Of a DNA stretch of 64,000 bases, positions 45,448 through 55,088 are shown piece after piece (the stretch's first letter is position 1; each line of letters begins with the position of its first letter). Origin of the DNA: Caballeronia telluris (GTDB taxonomy: Bacteria > Pseudomonadota > Gammaproteobacteria > Burkholderiales > Burkholderiaceae); contig NZ_FCNZ02000001.1 of assembly GCF_001544495.1 (NCBI RefSeq), forward strand, positions 1 to 64,000. The letters are read 5' to 3'. Both the position numbers and the translations under genes were made by a program. The notes under the pieces were generated by a model. The model ran no database searches. It was not told the DNA's origin and saw only the letters and a list, made by a program, of their open reading frames with translations.

Positions 45448-47538
45448 TCAATGCCCCGAGCGGATCGCGGCGCCTGTCGGCGTGCCAGCGGGCATCGCTT
45501 CGAACGGCGTTTCGCGCACGGTCGGACGCGTTTCGCGACGCGCGCGCATCACCGCCATCACACCATACACCACGATCGCCACCACCACGAAGATGAACAG
45601 CCCGGCGAGCGCGGCGTCGATGTAGTCGTTGAAGATGACCTGCTTCATCTGATCCAGCGACTTCGCCGGTGCGACGATCTTGCCCGCATCAAGCGCCTCG
45701 TTCAGCTTCGACGCATGCGCGAGGAAACCGACCTTCGGATTGGCATCGAAAATCTTCTGCCAGCCGGCGGTCATCGTGCAGATGAGAAGCCATACCGTCG
45801 GCACGACCGTCACCCACGCGTAACGCTCGCGCTTCATCTTGAACAGCACGACCGTTCCGAGCGTCAGCGCAATGCCCGCGAGCATCTGGTTCGAGATGCC
45901 GAAGAGCGGCCACAGCGTATTGATGCCGCCGAGCGGATCGACCACGCCCTGGTACAGGAAGTAACCCCAGGCCGCGACGCACAACGCCGTCGCGATCAGG
46001 TTCGCCGGCAGCGACTCCGTGCGGCGCAGCGCCGGATTGAACGTGCCGAGCAGGTCTTGCAGCATGAAGCGGCCCGCGCGCGTGCCGGCATCGACCGCCG
46101 TCAGGATGAAGAGCGCCTCGAACAAAATCGCGAAGTGATACCAGAACGCCATCATCGCCGGGCCGCCGATCACCTGATGCAGGATCTGCGCCATGCCGAC
46201 TGCCAGCGTCGGCGCGCCGCCCGCACGCGCGACGATCGTCGTTTCGCCGACCGCCTTCGCCGTCGACGTCAGCATGTCGGGCGTGAGCATGAAGCCCCAG
46301 CCGGTCACCGTCTGCGCGACGGCTTCGGGCGTCGTGCCCAGCACGGCCGCCGGGCTGTTCATCGCGAAGTAGATGCCCGGTTCGATCACCGAAGCGGCCA
46401 CCAGCGCCATGATCGCGACGAACGATTCCATCAGCATCGCGCCGTAGCCGATGAAGCGCATGTTGACTTCGTTGTCGATCAGCTTGGGCGTCGTGCCCGA
46501 CGAAATCAGCGCGTGGAAGCCGGACACCGCGCCGCACGCGATCGTGATGAAAAGGAACGGGAACAGGCTGCCCGCCCAGACGGGGCCGGTGCCGTCGACG
46601 AATTTCGTGAACTGCGGCATCTTCAGTTCGGGCGCGACGATCAGGATGCCGATCGCGAGGCCGAGAATCGTGCCGATCTTGAGGAACGTCGAGAGGTAAT
46701 CGCGCGGCGCGAGCAGCAGCCACACCGGCAGCACCGAAGCGACGAAACCGTAGCCGATCAGAATCCACGTGAGTTGCGTGCCGGTGAACGTGAAGAACGG
46801 CGCGAGCGTCGCCGATTCCGCGACATGCTGGCCGTACACGATCGCGAACATCAGGCCGAAGAAGCCGATGATCGACACCTCACCGATCCGGCCCGGCCGG
46901 ATATAGCGCGTATAGATGCCCATGAAAATCGCGATTGGAATCGTCGCCGCGACGGTGAACGTGCCCCACGGCGAACCGGTCAGCGCCTTCACGACGATCA
47001 GCGCGAGCACCGCGAGAATGATCACCATGATGAGGAACGCGCCGAACAGCGCGATCACGCCGGGCACGAGACCCAGTTCCATCTTGACGAGGTCGCCGAG
47101 CGAACGGCCGTCGCGGCGCGTCGAGATAAAGAGCACGACGAAATCCTGCACCGCGCCCGCAAACACGACGCCCGCGAGAATCCAGAGCATGCCGGGCGTG
47201 TAGCCCATCTGGGCGGCCAGCACCGGACCGACGAGCGGCCCCGCGCCGGCAATCGCCGCGAAATGGTGGCCGAACAGCACGTATTTGTTGGTCGGAACGT
47301 AGTCGAGGCCGTCGTTGTGACGAACGGCCGGCGTCATGCGCAGGCCGTCGAGTTGCAGGACCTTGCTTGCGATGAAGCGCGAATAGAAGCGGTAAGCGAT
47401 CAGATACACGCAGACCGCGGCGATCACGACCCAGAGCGCGCTGATGCGCTCGCCATGCGCGAGTGCAATGGTGCCGAAAGAGAACGCGCCGAGCAGCGCG
47501 ATCGCAATCCAGACCAGGAATCCGGAAGCCCGATTCAT
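45448..47538 (-). CDS. cstA: CstA-family carbon-starvation pyruvate/peptide transporter
   Basis: A 696-residue inner-membrane carrier with some 16-18 membrane segments. Signatures: NDGLDYVPTNKYVLFGHHFA, IAGAGPLVGPVLAAQMGY, ISTRRDGRSLGDL, CGAVSGFHALISSGTTPK and a C-terminal WPLFGISNQMLAG. Members take up pyruvate and/or peptides, usually under carbon limitation. The gene for a Cache-domain histidine kinase and NarL-type regulator lies divergently 185 bases upstream, much as BtsSR flanks or controls BtsT in Escherichia coli, so control by that pair is likely. Confidence 0.93.
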   Translation of the reverse strand: MNRASGFLVWIAIALLGAFSFGTIALAHGERISALWVVIAAVCVYLIAYRFYSRFIASKVLQLDGLRMTPAVRHNDGLDYVPTNKYVLFGHHFAAIAGAGPLVGPVLAAQMGYTPGMLWILAGVVFAGAVQDFVVLFISTRRDGRSLGDLVKMELGLVPGVIALFGAFLIMVIILAVLALIVVKALTGSPWGTFTVAATIPIAIFMGIYTRYIRPGRIGEVSIIGFFGLMFAIVYGQHVAESATLAPFFTFTGTQLTWILIGYGFVASVLPVWLLLAPRDYLSTFLKIGTILGLAIGILIVAPELKMPQFTKFVDGTGPVWAGSLFPFLFITIACGAVSGFHALISSGTTPKLIDNEVNMRFIGYGAMLMESFVAIMALVAASVIEPGIYFAMNSPAAVLGTTPEAVAQTVTGWGFMLTPDMLTSTAKAVGETTIVARAGGAPTLAVGMAQILHQVIGGPAMMAFWYHFAILFEALFILTAVDAGTRAGRFMLQDLLGTFNPALRRTESLPANLIATALCVAAWGYFLYQGVVDPLGGINTLWPLFGISNQMLAGIALTLGTVVLFKMKRERYAWVTVVPTVWLLICTMTAGWQKIFDANPKVGFLAHASKLNEALDAGKIVAPAKSLDQMKQVIFNDYIDAALAGLFIFVVVAIVVYGVMAVMRARRETRPTVRETPFEAMPAGTPTGAAIRSGH

Positions 47539-47658
47539 GGTGTCTCCTGTCTTTTAGTTTGAAGTACCCGCCGTATCCGATTGACAAAGCGGACGTATTG
47601 CGCCAATCGCGCCATGGGCGTGTAGTATTCGCCTTCGCCGCAGCCCTTACAAGCGGAC

Positions 47659-47691
47659 AACTACGTAAGTCAACTACGTAAAACTACGTAG
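47659..47691. promoter_or_regulatory. Three AACTACGTA direct repeats between cstA and the sensor kinase
   Basis: AACTACGTA(A/G) occurs at 47659-47668, 47672-47681 and 47682-47691. Each has the TACGTA palindrome at its core. The array lies 33 to 65 bases upstream of the kinase start and about 120-150 from cstA. TACGTA-like sites are bound by several NarL/FixJ-type regulators, so the adjacent response regulator is the leading candidate; this is inference. Confidence 0.6.
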
Positions 47692-47723
47692 AAAGACGGG
47701 ACGCGCCGTCCATCAAGCTCGAC

Positions 47724-49145
47724 ATGAATCTCAAAGCCAAGATCTTTCTGCTCGCGATCGTGCCGTTCGCGCTCGCGATCGGCGGCATCCAGTATGGCGT
47801 GCGCCAGCAGGCCACGACCCTCGCGCAGTCGCAACACGCGACGATGCAGTCCGCGTATATGTCGAGCAAGGAAATCGAATTGCGGCATTACGTGGAAATC
47901 GCGAAGAGCGCGATCGCGCCGTTTTACGACGCACCCGCCGGGACGCCCGCCGAAGAAGAACGGCGCCAGAAGCAGGCGCTCGACGCGCTGCAGCAACTCG
48001 ATTTCGGCGCCGACGGCTATTTTTTCGCGTACACGATGCACGGGACTTCGCTGATGCATCCGCGCCAGCCCGATCTGGTCGGCCGCGATCTGTGGGACAT
48101 GCGCGATCCGGCGGGCGCGCTCACCATCCAGAAGCTCGTCACCGAAGCATCGCGCGGCGGCGGCTACGTGCGCTACGTGTGGCGCCGGCCGTCGACGGGC
48201 AAACTCGCGCCGAAGCTCGGCTACGTCGTGCCGCTCGAACGCTGGGGCTGGATGATCGGCACGGGCATTTATCTGGAGGATGTCGAGACGACGCTCGCGC
48301 GCATCGACGAACAGGCGGCCGCGCATATCGAGCGCACCGTGATGTGGATCTTCACGATCGCGCTGGCGGCGCTCGGCGTGATCGCGGCGTGCGGCGCCGT
48401 GCTCAACATCAGCGAGCATCGCAGCGCCGACGCCAAACTCAAGCACCTCGCGCGGCAGGTGGTCGATTCGCAGGAACAGGAACGCGCGCGCCTTTCGCGC
48501 GAACTGCACGACGGCATCAGCCAGATGCTCGTGTCGGTCAAATTGCTGCTGGAGTCGGCGCTCGCGCACTTCGAGAACGGCGAAACGCGCGTGCCCGCCG
48601 CCGAAGCGGCGCTCGCGACGAGCCTCGGCCGCCTCGCCGACACGCTGCGCGAGGTGCGTCAAATCTCGCACGCGCTGCGCCCCGCGATGCTCGACGACCT
48701 CGGCCTCGCCGCCGCGCTCCAGCAGCTCGCCCGCGAACTGGGCGAACAGGGCGCGCTCGACGTGCGCTTCGAATCGGTGACGCACACGCCCGCGAGCGCG
48801 GCGCCCGCGTTGCCCGATGCAGTCAATACGGTGCTGTTTCGCATCGCGCAGGAAGCGCTCACGAACATCGTCCGGCACGCGCGGGCGACGCGCGCCCTGC
48901 TCACGCTCGACCTCGCGCCGGACGCGGTCACGCTCACGATCGCGGACAATGGCGAAGGATTCGACGTCGACGCCGCGCTCGTCGATCCGCAGAGCGGCGT
49001 CGGCCTGCGCAATATGCGCGAGCGGCTCGATGCGCTCGGCGCGACGCTGTCGATCACGTCGCAGCTCGGGCGCACGGTGATCGCCGCGAAGGTGCCGCTG
49101 CCGCTCGCCGTTCCCACCCTGCAAGGATTGACCGATGACCACTGA
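47724..49145 (+). CDS. Cache-domain sensor histidine kinase (HisKA_3 type)
   Basis: A 473-residue membrane sensor. A first membrane segment (about 7-22) and a second (about 205-227) flank a periplasmic single Cache domain (DFGADGYFFAYTMHGTSLMH, GYVRYVWRRPSTGKLAPKLG, MIGTGIYLED). Then comes the HisKA_3 dimer domain with the phospho-acceptor in ELHDGISQML (His262) and an HATPase_c domain (FRIAQEALTNIVRHA, ADNGEGFD, GVGLRNMRERLDALG). Cache domains of this kind often bind small carboxylates such as pyruvate or acetate, fitting the neighbouring cstA. Its end overlaps the response regulator by 11 bases. Confidence 0.93.
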   Translation: MNLKAKIFLLAIVPFALAIGGIQYGVRQQATTLAQSQHATMQSAYMSSKEIELRHYVEIAKSAIAPFYDAPAGTPAEEERRQKQALDALQQLDFGADGYFFAYTMHGTSLMHPRQPDLVGRDLWDMRDPAGALTIQKLVTEASRGGGYVRYVWRRPSTGKLAPKLGYVVPLERWGWMIGTGIYLEDVETTLARIDEQAAAHIERTVMWIFTIALAALGVIAACGAVLNISEHRSADAKLKHLARQVVDSQEQERARLSRELHDGISQMLVSVKLLLESALAHFENGETRVPAAEAALATSLGRLADTLREVRQISHALRPAMLDDLGLAAALQQLARELGEQGALDVRFESVTHTPASAAPALPDAVNTVLFRIAQEALTNIVRHARATRALLTLDLAPDAVTLTIADNGEGFDVDAALVDPQSGVGLRNMRERLDALGATLSITSQLGRTVIAAKVPLPLAVPTLQGLTDDH

Positions 49146-49773
49146 TCCCGCGCGCCTCGTGCTGATCGACGACCATCCGCTCGTGCGCGACGGCCTGCGC
49201 GCCCGGCTGGAAGCGGCGCCGCATCTCACCGTGATCGGCGAGGCGGGCAACGCGGCCGAGGCGCTCGCGCTCGCCGCCGACGAAGCCAATCCGCCCGATC
49301 TCGCGCTAATGGACGTCGGCATGGCCGGGATGAGCGGAATCGAACTGGCGGCGCTGTTTCACGAGCGTTTTCCGGCGATTCGCGTGCTGATGCTGTCGAT
49401 GCACGACAACGCGGAATACGTGACGCAGGCGGTGCGGGCGGGCGCGAGCGGCTATGTGCTGAAGGATTCGCCGGCGACGGAAATCCTCCAGGCGATCGAC
49501 GCCGTGCTCGCCGGCAAGACGTTCTTTAGCACGGACCTCGCGATGCGGATGATCCAGGCGCGCTACGCCGAGACGCCGCTCGAACGCCTGACGCCGCGCG
49601 AGCGCGACATTCTCGATGCGCTCGCCGAAGGGTTGTCGAGCAAGCAGATTGCGCAGCAGCATGGGTTGTCGGTGCGCACGGTGGAAACGCACCGGCTGAA
49701 CCTGAAGCGCAAGCTCGACATCGACGGTCAGGCGGAACTGATCAAGTTCGCGGTGGAACACCGCCGGACCTGA
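49135..49773 (+). CDS. NarL/FixJ-family response regulator
   Basis: A 212-residue two-component regulator. The receiver has acidic IDDHPLVRDG, the phospho-acceptor Asp60 in ALMDVGMAGMSG, Ser/Thr in LMLSMHD and Lys in YVLKDSP. The LuxR-type helix-turn-helix is LTPRERDILDALAEGLSSKQ with VRTVETHRLNLKRKL. It overlaps the kinase gene by 11 bases, so they form one unit. It is likely the regulator of cstA-ybdD, possibly through the TACGTA array at 47659. Confidence 0.93.
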   Translation: MTTDPARLVLIDDHPLVRDGLRARLEAAPHLTVIGEAGNAAEALALAADEANPPDLALMDVGMAGMSGIELAALFHERFPAIRVLMLSMHDNAEYVTQAVRAGASGYVLKDSPATEILQAIDAVLAGKTFFSTDLAMRMIQARYAETPLERLTPRERDILDALAEGLSSKQIAQQHGLSVRTVETHRLNLKRKLDIDGQAELIKFAVEHRRT

Positions 49774-49786
49774 ACGCCGATGCGCC

Positions 49787-50401
49787 TCATTCGGAACGCG
49801 CGTTGTGCTCGGTCAGGAACTTGATGAGGCCATCCACGCCGCCTTTCGACAACTGGCCCGCGAACTGCTGCTGATAGACCTGAACGAGCCACGCGCCCAT
49901 CATGTCGATGTCGTAGATTTTCCAGCCCTGCGCGCCCTTGGCGAGGCGGTAGCGCACCGGGTTGTCGCCGCCCGTGGAAATCACGTGGGATTCGACGACG
50001 ACATCCTTCGCGTTCGCGTCGACTTTGGGGCTATCGAAGACGAACTTGACGTCCTGATCGCGCAATTGCGCGAGCGACGAAGCGTAGGTGCGCACGAAAA
50101 GCTTCTGGAACTGCTCGTAGAGCTGCTTTTGCTGCTCGGGCGTAGCGGTGCTCCAGGCTTTGCCGACGGCGATGCGCGTCATGCGCTCGAAATCGGTAGC
50201 GGGCACGAAGCGCGTCTCGACGAGTTGCGTGATCTTCGCCATGTCGCCGCCGCGGGCTTGCGGGTCGGCCTTCATCGCGTTGACCGTGCCTTCGACGGCG
50301 GTTTTCACGACCCCGTCGGGGCTCGCCTGGGCGAAGGCCTCGCCCGAAAAGAACAGCGAGGCGGCAAGGAAAGCGAAGCAAATAGACAGATAGCGTTTCA
50401 T
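49787..50401 (-). CDS. MlaC/HpnM-type periplasmic lipid-binding protein
   Basis: A 204-residue protein of the MlaC (toluene-tolerance Ttg2D) family. Signal peptide: MKRYLSICFAFLAASLFFSG, cut near AFAQA. The body has FVPATDFERMTRIAVGKAW, TPEQQKQLYEQFQKLFVRTY and YDIDMMGAWLVQVYQQQFAG, the canonical signature. MlaC carries a phospholipid (HpnM, in hopanoid loci, possibly a hopanoid) across the periplasm. No mlaFEDB is nearby. It is divergent from hpnN-mlaA across a 262-base gap, which links it to hopanoid and phospholipid traffic rather than the standard Mla operon. Its stop lies 14 bases from that of the response-regulator gene. Confidence 0.92.
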   Translation of the reverse strand: MKRYLSICFAFLAASLFFSGEAFAQASPDGVVKTAVEGTVNAMKADPQARGGDMAKITQLVETRFVPATDFERMTRIAVGKAWSTATPEQQKQLYEQFQKLFVRTYASSLAQLRDQDVKFVFDSPKVDANAKDVVVESHVISTGGDNPVRYRLAKGAQGWKIYDIDMMGAWLVQVYQQQFAGQLSKGGVDGLIKFLTEHNARSE

Positions 50402-50663
50402 GGAACCCGTTCTCTATATGGAAAGTTGAACGCGCGGGCTTGATGGGTTTTCAGCGCGGCGCGGCTTGCGGCAAACCGGAATGCGGCACGGCTGCAAGCC
50501 AGTATATCGACTCGCCCGCGCGCCGACAGTTCACCGGAGCGCTTCCGGCCCCGCCCGGTATACTTGCGCGGTTCCCGGCTGGGCGCGCTCGCGGGTTTCC
50601 GAACGCGCAGATTTGTCCAGCACAGCCCGCACTTTACAAGCAGCACCAACGGTACCCGTCTTC

Positions 50664-53324
50664 ATGCTGACGTCCCACCTCACCCGCCTCGTCACGATCT
50701 CCATTCGCCGGCCGGCGTGGATCATCGTCGTATCGCTGCTCTTCGCCGTGCTGAGTTCGATCTACGTCGTCCATCACTTCAAGATCAGCACCGACGTCAG
50801 CCAATTGATCGAAACGGAGCCGGAATGGGCCGCGCGCAGTCACGCGATCGAGCAAGCGTTCCCGCAGCGCGGTTCGACGCTGCTCATCGTCGTCGAGGCC
50901 GAAGCGCCCGAATTCGCCGACGCCGCCGCGAACGAACTCGCCGGCGCGCTCGCGAAGCATCCGGACCGCTTCAAGTCGGTGTCGCAGCCTTCGGGCGGCG
51001 ACTTCTTCGAGCACAACGGCCTGCTTTATCTGTCGACCGACAAGGTCGCGCAAACCACGCAGCAGCTTGGCGCGGCGCGGCCGCTCATCAATGCGCTAGC
51101 CCACGACCCGTCGCTCACCGGACTCGCGCAGACGCTCAACACCAGCCTGAACCTGCCGCTGCAACTCGGACAGGTGACGCTCGGGCAGATGTCGAAGCTG
51201 CTGAACCAGAGCGCGACCGTGCTCGACCGCGTGCTCGCGAACCAGCCGGCCGCGTTTTCGTGGCGCAATCTCGCGGATTCATCGGCTTCCGCGCAGCCGG
51301 CTCGCGCGTTCGTGACCGTGCAGCCGATGCTCGATTACAACGCGCTCGAAGCCGGTGCCCGCGCCTCCGACGCGATCCGCGCCACCGCGAACGAACTCGG
51401 CCTCGCGCAGAAATACGGCGCGGCGGTCCGGCTGACGGGCGCCCAGCCGCTCGCCGACGAAGAATTCGCCTCGGTCAAGGACGGCGCCGTGCTGAACGGC
51501 GTGGCGACCTTCATCGTCGTGCTGGTGATCCTGTGGCTCGCGCTGCGCTCGGGAAAAATGATCGTCGCGGTGTTCATCACGGTGTTCGTCGGGCTCGCGA
51601 TCACGGCCGCGCTCGGTCTCCTGATGGTTCACGCGCTCAACATGATCTCCGTCGCGTTCATGGTGCTGTTCGTCGGGCTCGGCGTCGATTTCGGCATCCA
51701 GTTCGGCGTGCGGTATCGCGAGGAACGCCACCGGCATCGACGGCTCGACGTCGCGCTCGCCGAAACCGCGCGGCACGTCGCCGTGCCGCTGACGCTCGCG
51801 GCGGCCGCCACCGCGGCGAGCTTCTTCTCGTTCCTGCCGACCGCCTATCGCGGCGTGTCGGAACTCGGGCTGATCGCGGGCGTGGGGATGATCGTCGCGT
51901 TCGTGACCAACATGACGCTGCTGCCGGCGCTTCTGAAAGTGTTCGCGCCGCCCGGCGAGCCGAATGCGCCGGGCTTTCCGGCGCTCGCGCCCGTCGACGA
52001 ATATCTCGACCGCAATCGCAAGCCCGTGCTGATCGGCACGCTGATCCTCGTGATCGGCGCGTTGCCGCTGCTTCTGAACCTGCGCTTCGACTTCAATCCG
52101 CTGCATCTGAAGGACCCGCACACCGAGTCGATGGCGACGCTGATCGCGCTGAAGGACGCGCCCGAGGCGTCGGTCAACGATGTCGCCGTGCTCGCGCCGT
52201 CGCTCGCGGACGCGAAGAAAATCGCCGAGAAACTCGAAAAGCTGCCCGAAGTCGGGCGCGTGACGACGCTCGACTCGCTGATTCCCGCCGATCAGCCGAA
52301 AAAGCTCGAACTGATCCGCGCGGCCGCCGCGCAACTGCTCCCCGCGCTGAACCAGCCGGTCGCGGCGCCGGTCACGGATGCGGTGCGGGTTGCCGCGTTG
52401 AAGCGCCTGTCGAACCAGTTGTCGCTCGCCGCCGACGAGCATCCCGGCCCCGGCGATGAACAGGCAAAGCATCTGTCCAGCACGCTCGCGAAGCTCGCGC
52501 AGGCCGACGCCGCCACGCGCGAGCGCGCCGAGCACGCGATGGCCGAACCGCTGCGGCTCGCGCTCGCGCAATTGCGCTCGCTCCTGCAGCCGACGGAAAT
52601 CACCCGCGCGACGCTGCCGCACTCGCTCGCCGACAACTTCGTGACGCCGGACGGCCAGGCGCTCGTCGAGGTGTCGCCGAAAGTGCCGCCGGGCGTCGAC
52701 CAGAACGACGACCGCCTGCTCGCCCGTTTCGCCGATGCCGTCCAGAAAGCCGAGCCGGACGCCATCGGCGGGCCGATCTCCATCCGCCATTCGGCCGAAA
52801 CGATCATCAAGGCGTTCCAGCAGGCGGCGGCGCTTTCGCTGCTCGCCATCGCGGTGCTGTTGTGGATCACGCTGCGTCGTCTTGGCGACGTTTTAAGAAC
52901 TTTGATACCTTTGCTCGTTTCCGCGATCGTCACGCTGGAACTGTGCGTTGTCTTCGACATGCCGCTCAACTTCGCGAACATCATCGCGTTGCCGTTGATG
53001 CTCGGAGTCGGCGTGGCGTTCAAGATCTATTTCGTGATGGCGTGGCGCTCCGGCCAGACGCGTCTGTTGCAGTCGAGCCTCACGCACGCCGTGATGTTCA
53101 GCGCGGCGACGACGGCGACCGCGTTCGGCAGCCTGTGGTTTTCGCATCATCCGGGAACGTCGAGCATGGGACGGCTGCTCGCGCTGTCGCTCTTCTGCAC
53201 GCTGATCGGCGCGGTGGTGTTTCAGCCGGTCCTGATGGGCAAGCCGCGCAAGGTGCGCGCGGCGGAGCGCGCCAGTCTGCGGGCCGCCCAACGGCACGAT
53301 AACTTAAGAGGAATTGAAGAATGA
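50664..53324 (+). CDS. hpnN: Hopanoid-associated RND transporter
   Basis: An 886-residue RND-superfamily (MMPL-like) membrane protein with about 12 membrane segments: one near residue 22, a block at about 275-435, and a second block near 720-870. Features: [18 protein letters not shown] at the start, [39 protein letters not shown] and a second sterol-sensing-like repeat [20 protein letters not shown]. HpnN is needed to move hopanoids to the outer membrane in Rhodopseudomonas. The ATG at 50664 matches the family start; the frame is open earlier. It overlaps mlaA by 4 bases (ATGA at 53321-53324), suggesting translational coupling of inner- and outer-membrane lipid-transport parts. Confidence 0.93.
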   Translation: MLTSHLTRLVTISIRRPAWIIVVSLLFAVLSSIYVVHHFKISTDVSQLIETEPEWAARSHAIEQAFPQRGSTLLIVVEAEAPEFADAAANELAGALAKHPDRFKSVSQPSGGDFFEHNGLLYLSTDKVAQTTQQLGAARPLINALAHDPSLTGLAQTLNTSLNLPLQLGQVTLGQMSKLLNQSATVLDRVLANQPAAFSWRNLADSSASAQPARAFVTVQPMLDYNALEAGARASDAIRATANELGLAQKYGAAVRLTGAQPLADEEFASVKDGAVLNGVATFIVVLVILWLALRSGKMIVAVFITVFVGLAITAALGLLMVHALNMISVAFMVLFVGLGVDFGIQFGVRYREERHRHRRLDVALAETARHVAVPLTLAAAATAASFFSFLPTAYRGVSELGLIAGVGMIVAFVTNMTLLPALLKVFAPPGEPNAPGFPALAPVDEYLDRNRKPVLIGTLILVIGALPLLLNLRFDFNPLHLKDPHTESMATLIALKDAPEASVNDVAVLAPSLADAKKIAEKLEKLPEVGRVTTLDSLIPADQPKKLELIRAAAAQLLPALNQPVAAPVTDAVRVAALKRLSNQLSLAADEHPGPGDEQAKHLSSTLAKLAQADAATRERAEHAMAEPLRLALAQLRSLLQPTEITRATLPHSLADNFVTPDGQALVEVSPKVPPGVDQNDDRLLARFADAVQKAEPDAIGGPISIRHSAETIIKAFQQAAALSLLAIAVLLWITLRRLGDVLRTLIPLLVSAIVTLELCVVFDMPLNFANIIALPLMLGVGVAFKIYFVMAWRSGQTRLLQSSLTHAVMFSAATTATAFGSLWFSHHPGTSSMGRLLALSLFCTLIGAVVFQPVLMGKPRKVRAAERASLRAAQRHDNLRGIEE

Positions 53325-54256
53325 GAAGGGCTTTGGCTGCCGGAACGGTCCGCACGCTCGGGGTGAGCGTCGCCATCGCAGGAGTTCTGGCAACCGCCGG
53401 GTGCGCAACCGGCGCGGACCGCCATCCCGGCGATCCGCTCGAACCGATGAACCGCGCGATCTTCGGCTTCAACGACGGCGTCGACAAATACGTCGCGCGC
53501 CCGGTCGCGCAGGCCTACGTGAACGTCACGCCGAGCCCGCTGCGCACGGCGGTGAGCAACTTCTTTTCGAATCTCGGCGACATCGGCAATTTCGCGAACA
53601 ACCTGTTGCAGTTGAAGATCACCGACGCCACGGAGGATTTCGTGCGCTTCGCCTTCAATTCGACGTTCGGCATGGGCGGGCTGATCGACATCGCGTCGCA
53701 GGCGGGCTTGCCGAAGCATCACCAGGATTTCGGGCTGACGCTCGGGCATTACGGCGTGCCGTCGGGGCCGTATCTGGTGCTGCCGATTTTCGGGCCGAGT
53801 TCGTTCCGCGATGCGACGAACTGGCTCGTCGCCTTTCGGCTCGATCCCGTCACTTATCTGGACCCGCTTCCGCGCAATCTGCTGTTCGGCCTGAACTTCG
53901 TGAGCGCGCGGGCCGACCTGATCGGCGCGACCGATATTCTGTCGCAGGCGGCACTCGACAAATACGCGTTCGTGCGCGACGCCTATACGCAACGCCGGCA
54001 GTATCTGCTGACGGGCGGCGGCAGCGCGACCCTGCCCGATTACGGCGACGACACGGGCGCCGCCGCGCCGGAAGGCGCGAGCGCGACGGCGGCGCCGGGC
54101 GCGTCGGGCGGCGGCAGCAAGGCGCAAGGCTTGCCGACTTACGAGGACCCGGGCGCGGCTGCGCCTTCGACGAAGCCTTCGACCGGTTCGAGTTCGGGCA
54201 GCGGCGCGGACGTGCCGCAATACGAAGATCCAGGCGCGACACCGGCTGCGAAATGA
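53321..54256 (+). CDS. mlaA: MlaA/VacJ outer-membrane lipoprotein
   Basis: A 311-residue lipoprotein. The signal peptide ends in the lipobox TAGC (about residue 28). The MlaA core follows: [75 protein letters not shown] and a [10 protein letters not shown] segment. MlaA forms a ring in the inner leaflet that lets phospholipids leave the outer membrane. The C-terminal ~75 residues form a low-complexity tail with repeated [19 protein letters not shown] and VPQYEDPGA units, longer than in Escherichia coli. Coupling to hpnN suggests joint work in hopanoid or lipid trafficking. Confidence 0.94.
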   Translation: MRRALAAGTVRTLGVSVAIAGVLATAGCATGADRHPGDPLEPMNRAIFGFNDGVDKYVARPVAQAYVNVTPSPLRTAVSNFFSNLGDIGNFANNLLQLKITDATEDFVRFAFNSTFGMGGLIDIASQAGLPKHHQDFGLTLGHYGVPSGPYLVLPIFGPSSFRDATNWLVAFRLDPVTYLDPLPRNLLFGLNFVSARADLIGATDILSQAALDKYAFVRDAYTQRRQYLLTGGGSATLPDYGDDTGAAAPEGASATAAPGASGGGSKAQGLPTYEDPGAAAPSTKPSTGSSSGSGADVPQYEDPGATPAAK

Positions 54257-54269
54257 CGCGATACTGATT

Positions 54270-54308
54270 CGAAGCGAAAAGCAAAAAAGCAAAAAGCGAA
54301 AAGCAAAG
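54270..54308. repeat. Short A/G-rich tandem-like tract (AAGCRAAA units)
   Basis: Directly after mlaA, near-repeats of AAGCGAAA, AAGCAAAA, AAGCAAAA, AAGCGAAA and AAGCAAAG follow each other within about 39 bases just before the terminator stem. The tract may be slippage-prone, and the A-run adds to bidirectional termination. Confidence 0.6.
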
Positions 54309-54340
54309 GCCCGACTGGCGAGACGCCGGCCGGGCCTTTT
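54305..54340. terminator. Terminator after hpnN-mlaA
   Basis: AAAGGCCCGACTGGC (54305-54319) pairs with GCCGGCCGGGCCTTT (54325-54339) apart from one mismatch; T-runs and A-runs flank it. It lies between convergent mlaA and the thioesterase gene and can act on both strands. Confidence 0.88.
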
Positions 54341-54361
54341 GCGTCTCCGGGCCTGGACGGC

Positions 54362-54838
54362 TCAGTGCATCACTTCGGCCGTTTCGATGCGGCGCGCTTC
54401 GTCGTCGGACGCGCTGGGCGCCTCGATCGTACCGTCGCGGTCGCGCCGGTACGCTTCGAACAGCTCGTCGGCGTAGCGGATTTGCGTGCGGCCGTGCGGC
54501 GCGGGTTCGCCGTTTTCATCGAGGTTGACGAACACCATCTTCTCGACGGTCAGGATGCTCTTGCGCGTGATCTTGTTGCGCACTTCCGCGCGCAGCGTGA
54601 GCGACGTGCGGCCGAAATGCGTCGCCGTCATGCCGAGTTCGATCACGTCGCCCTGCTGCGCCGAACTCACGAAGTTGATCTCCGACATGAACTTGGTGAC
54701 GACGCGCTGATTACCGAGCTGAAGAATGGCGTAAATGGCGGCTTCTTCGTCGATCCAGCGCAGCAAACTACCGCCGAACAGCGTGCCGTTCGGATTCAGG
54801 TCTTCGGGCTTGACCCACTTGCGGGTGTGAAAATTCAT
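54362..54838 (-). CDS. Acyl-CoA thioesterase, YciA/BFIT hot-dog type
   Basis: A 158-residue hot-dog thioesterase. The conserved start is LNPNGTLFGGSLLRWIDEEA (Asn...Gly-Gly...Asp catalytic pattern), then VVTKFMSEINFVSSAQQGDV and TSLTLRAEVRNK. Members cleave short- to long-chain acyl-CoAs. The C-terminal tail (YRRDRDGTIEAPSASDDEA) is acidic and variable. The ATG at 54838 is chosen for the family start MNFHTRKWVKPEDLNPNG and a GAGAGG site; the open frame extends 16 codons upstream. It is a single gene, convergent with mlaA. Confidence 0.88.
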   Translation of the reverse strand: MNFHTRKWVKPEDLNPNGTLFGGSLLRWIDEEAAIYAILQLGNQRVVTKFMSEINFVSSAQQGDVIELGMTATHFGRTSLTLRAEVRNKITRKSILTVEKMVFVNLDENGEPAPHGRTQIRYADELFEAYRRDRDGTIEAPSASDDEARRIETAEVMH

Positions 54839-55088
54839 TTCGGTACCTCTCTCTGCCATTGAACGCCGACAAGCGTGTTGTCGCACGTCACAAACTAAGG
54901 GTTTTCCCTGATTATACAGACATGAGGGTTAACCCGCAGAAAGCAAGTCCGTCCGCGCTCATGGCTTAAGGGGCTTTCCGGACATGACTCTGGCTCATAA
55001 CGACGCGGAAAAATCATCGATCCAGCCTTCGTCGCCTCTTCTCGCACAATCGGTTCACCTCTTTTTTGAACCGAAACGGAACCGCGCG

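Noticed and set aside
45256..47562. 768-codon plus-strand frame opposite cstA
   Set aside because: Low-complexity Arg/His/Asp composition typical of antisense to a membrane-protein gene.
47670..49322. 550-codon minus-strand frame opposite the histidine kinase
   Set aside because: Arg/Glu-rich shadow; the kinase reads fully on the plus strand.
51279..52790. 503-codon minus-strand frame opposite hpnN
   Set aside because: Antisense shadow with no family motif. HpnN is complete on the plus strand.
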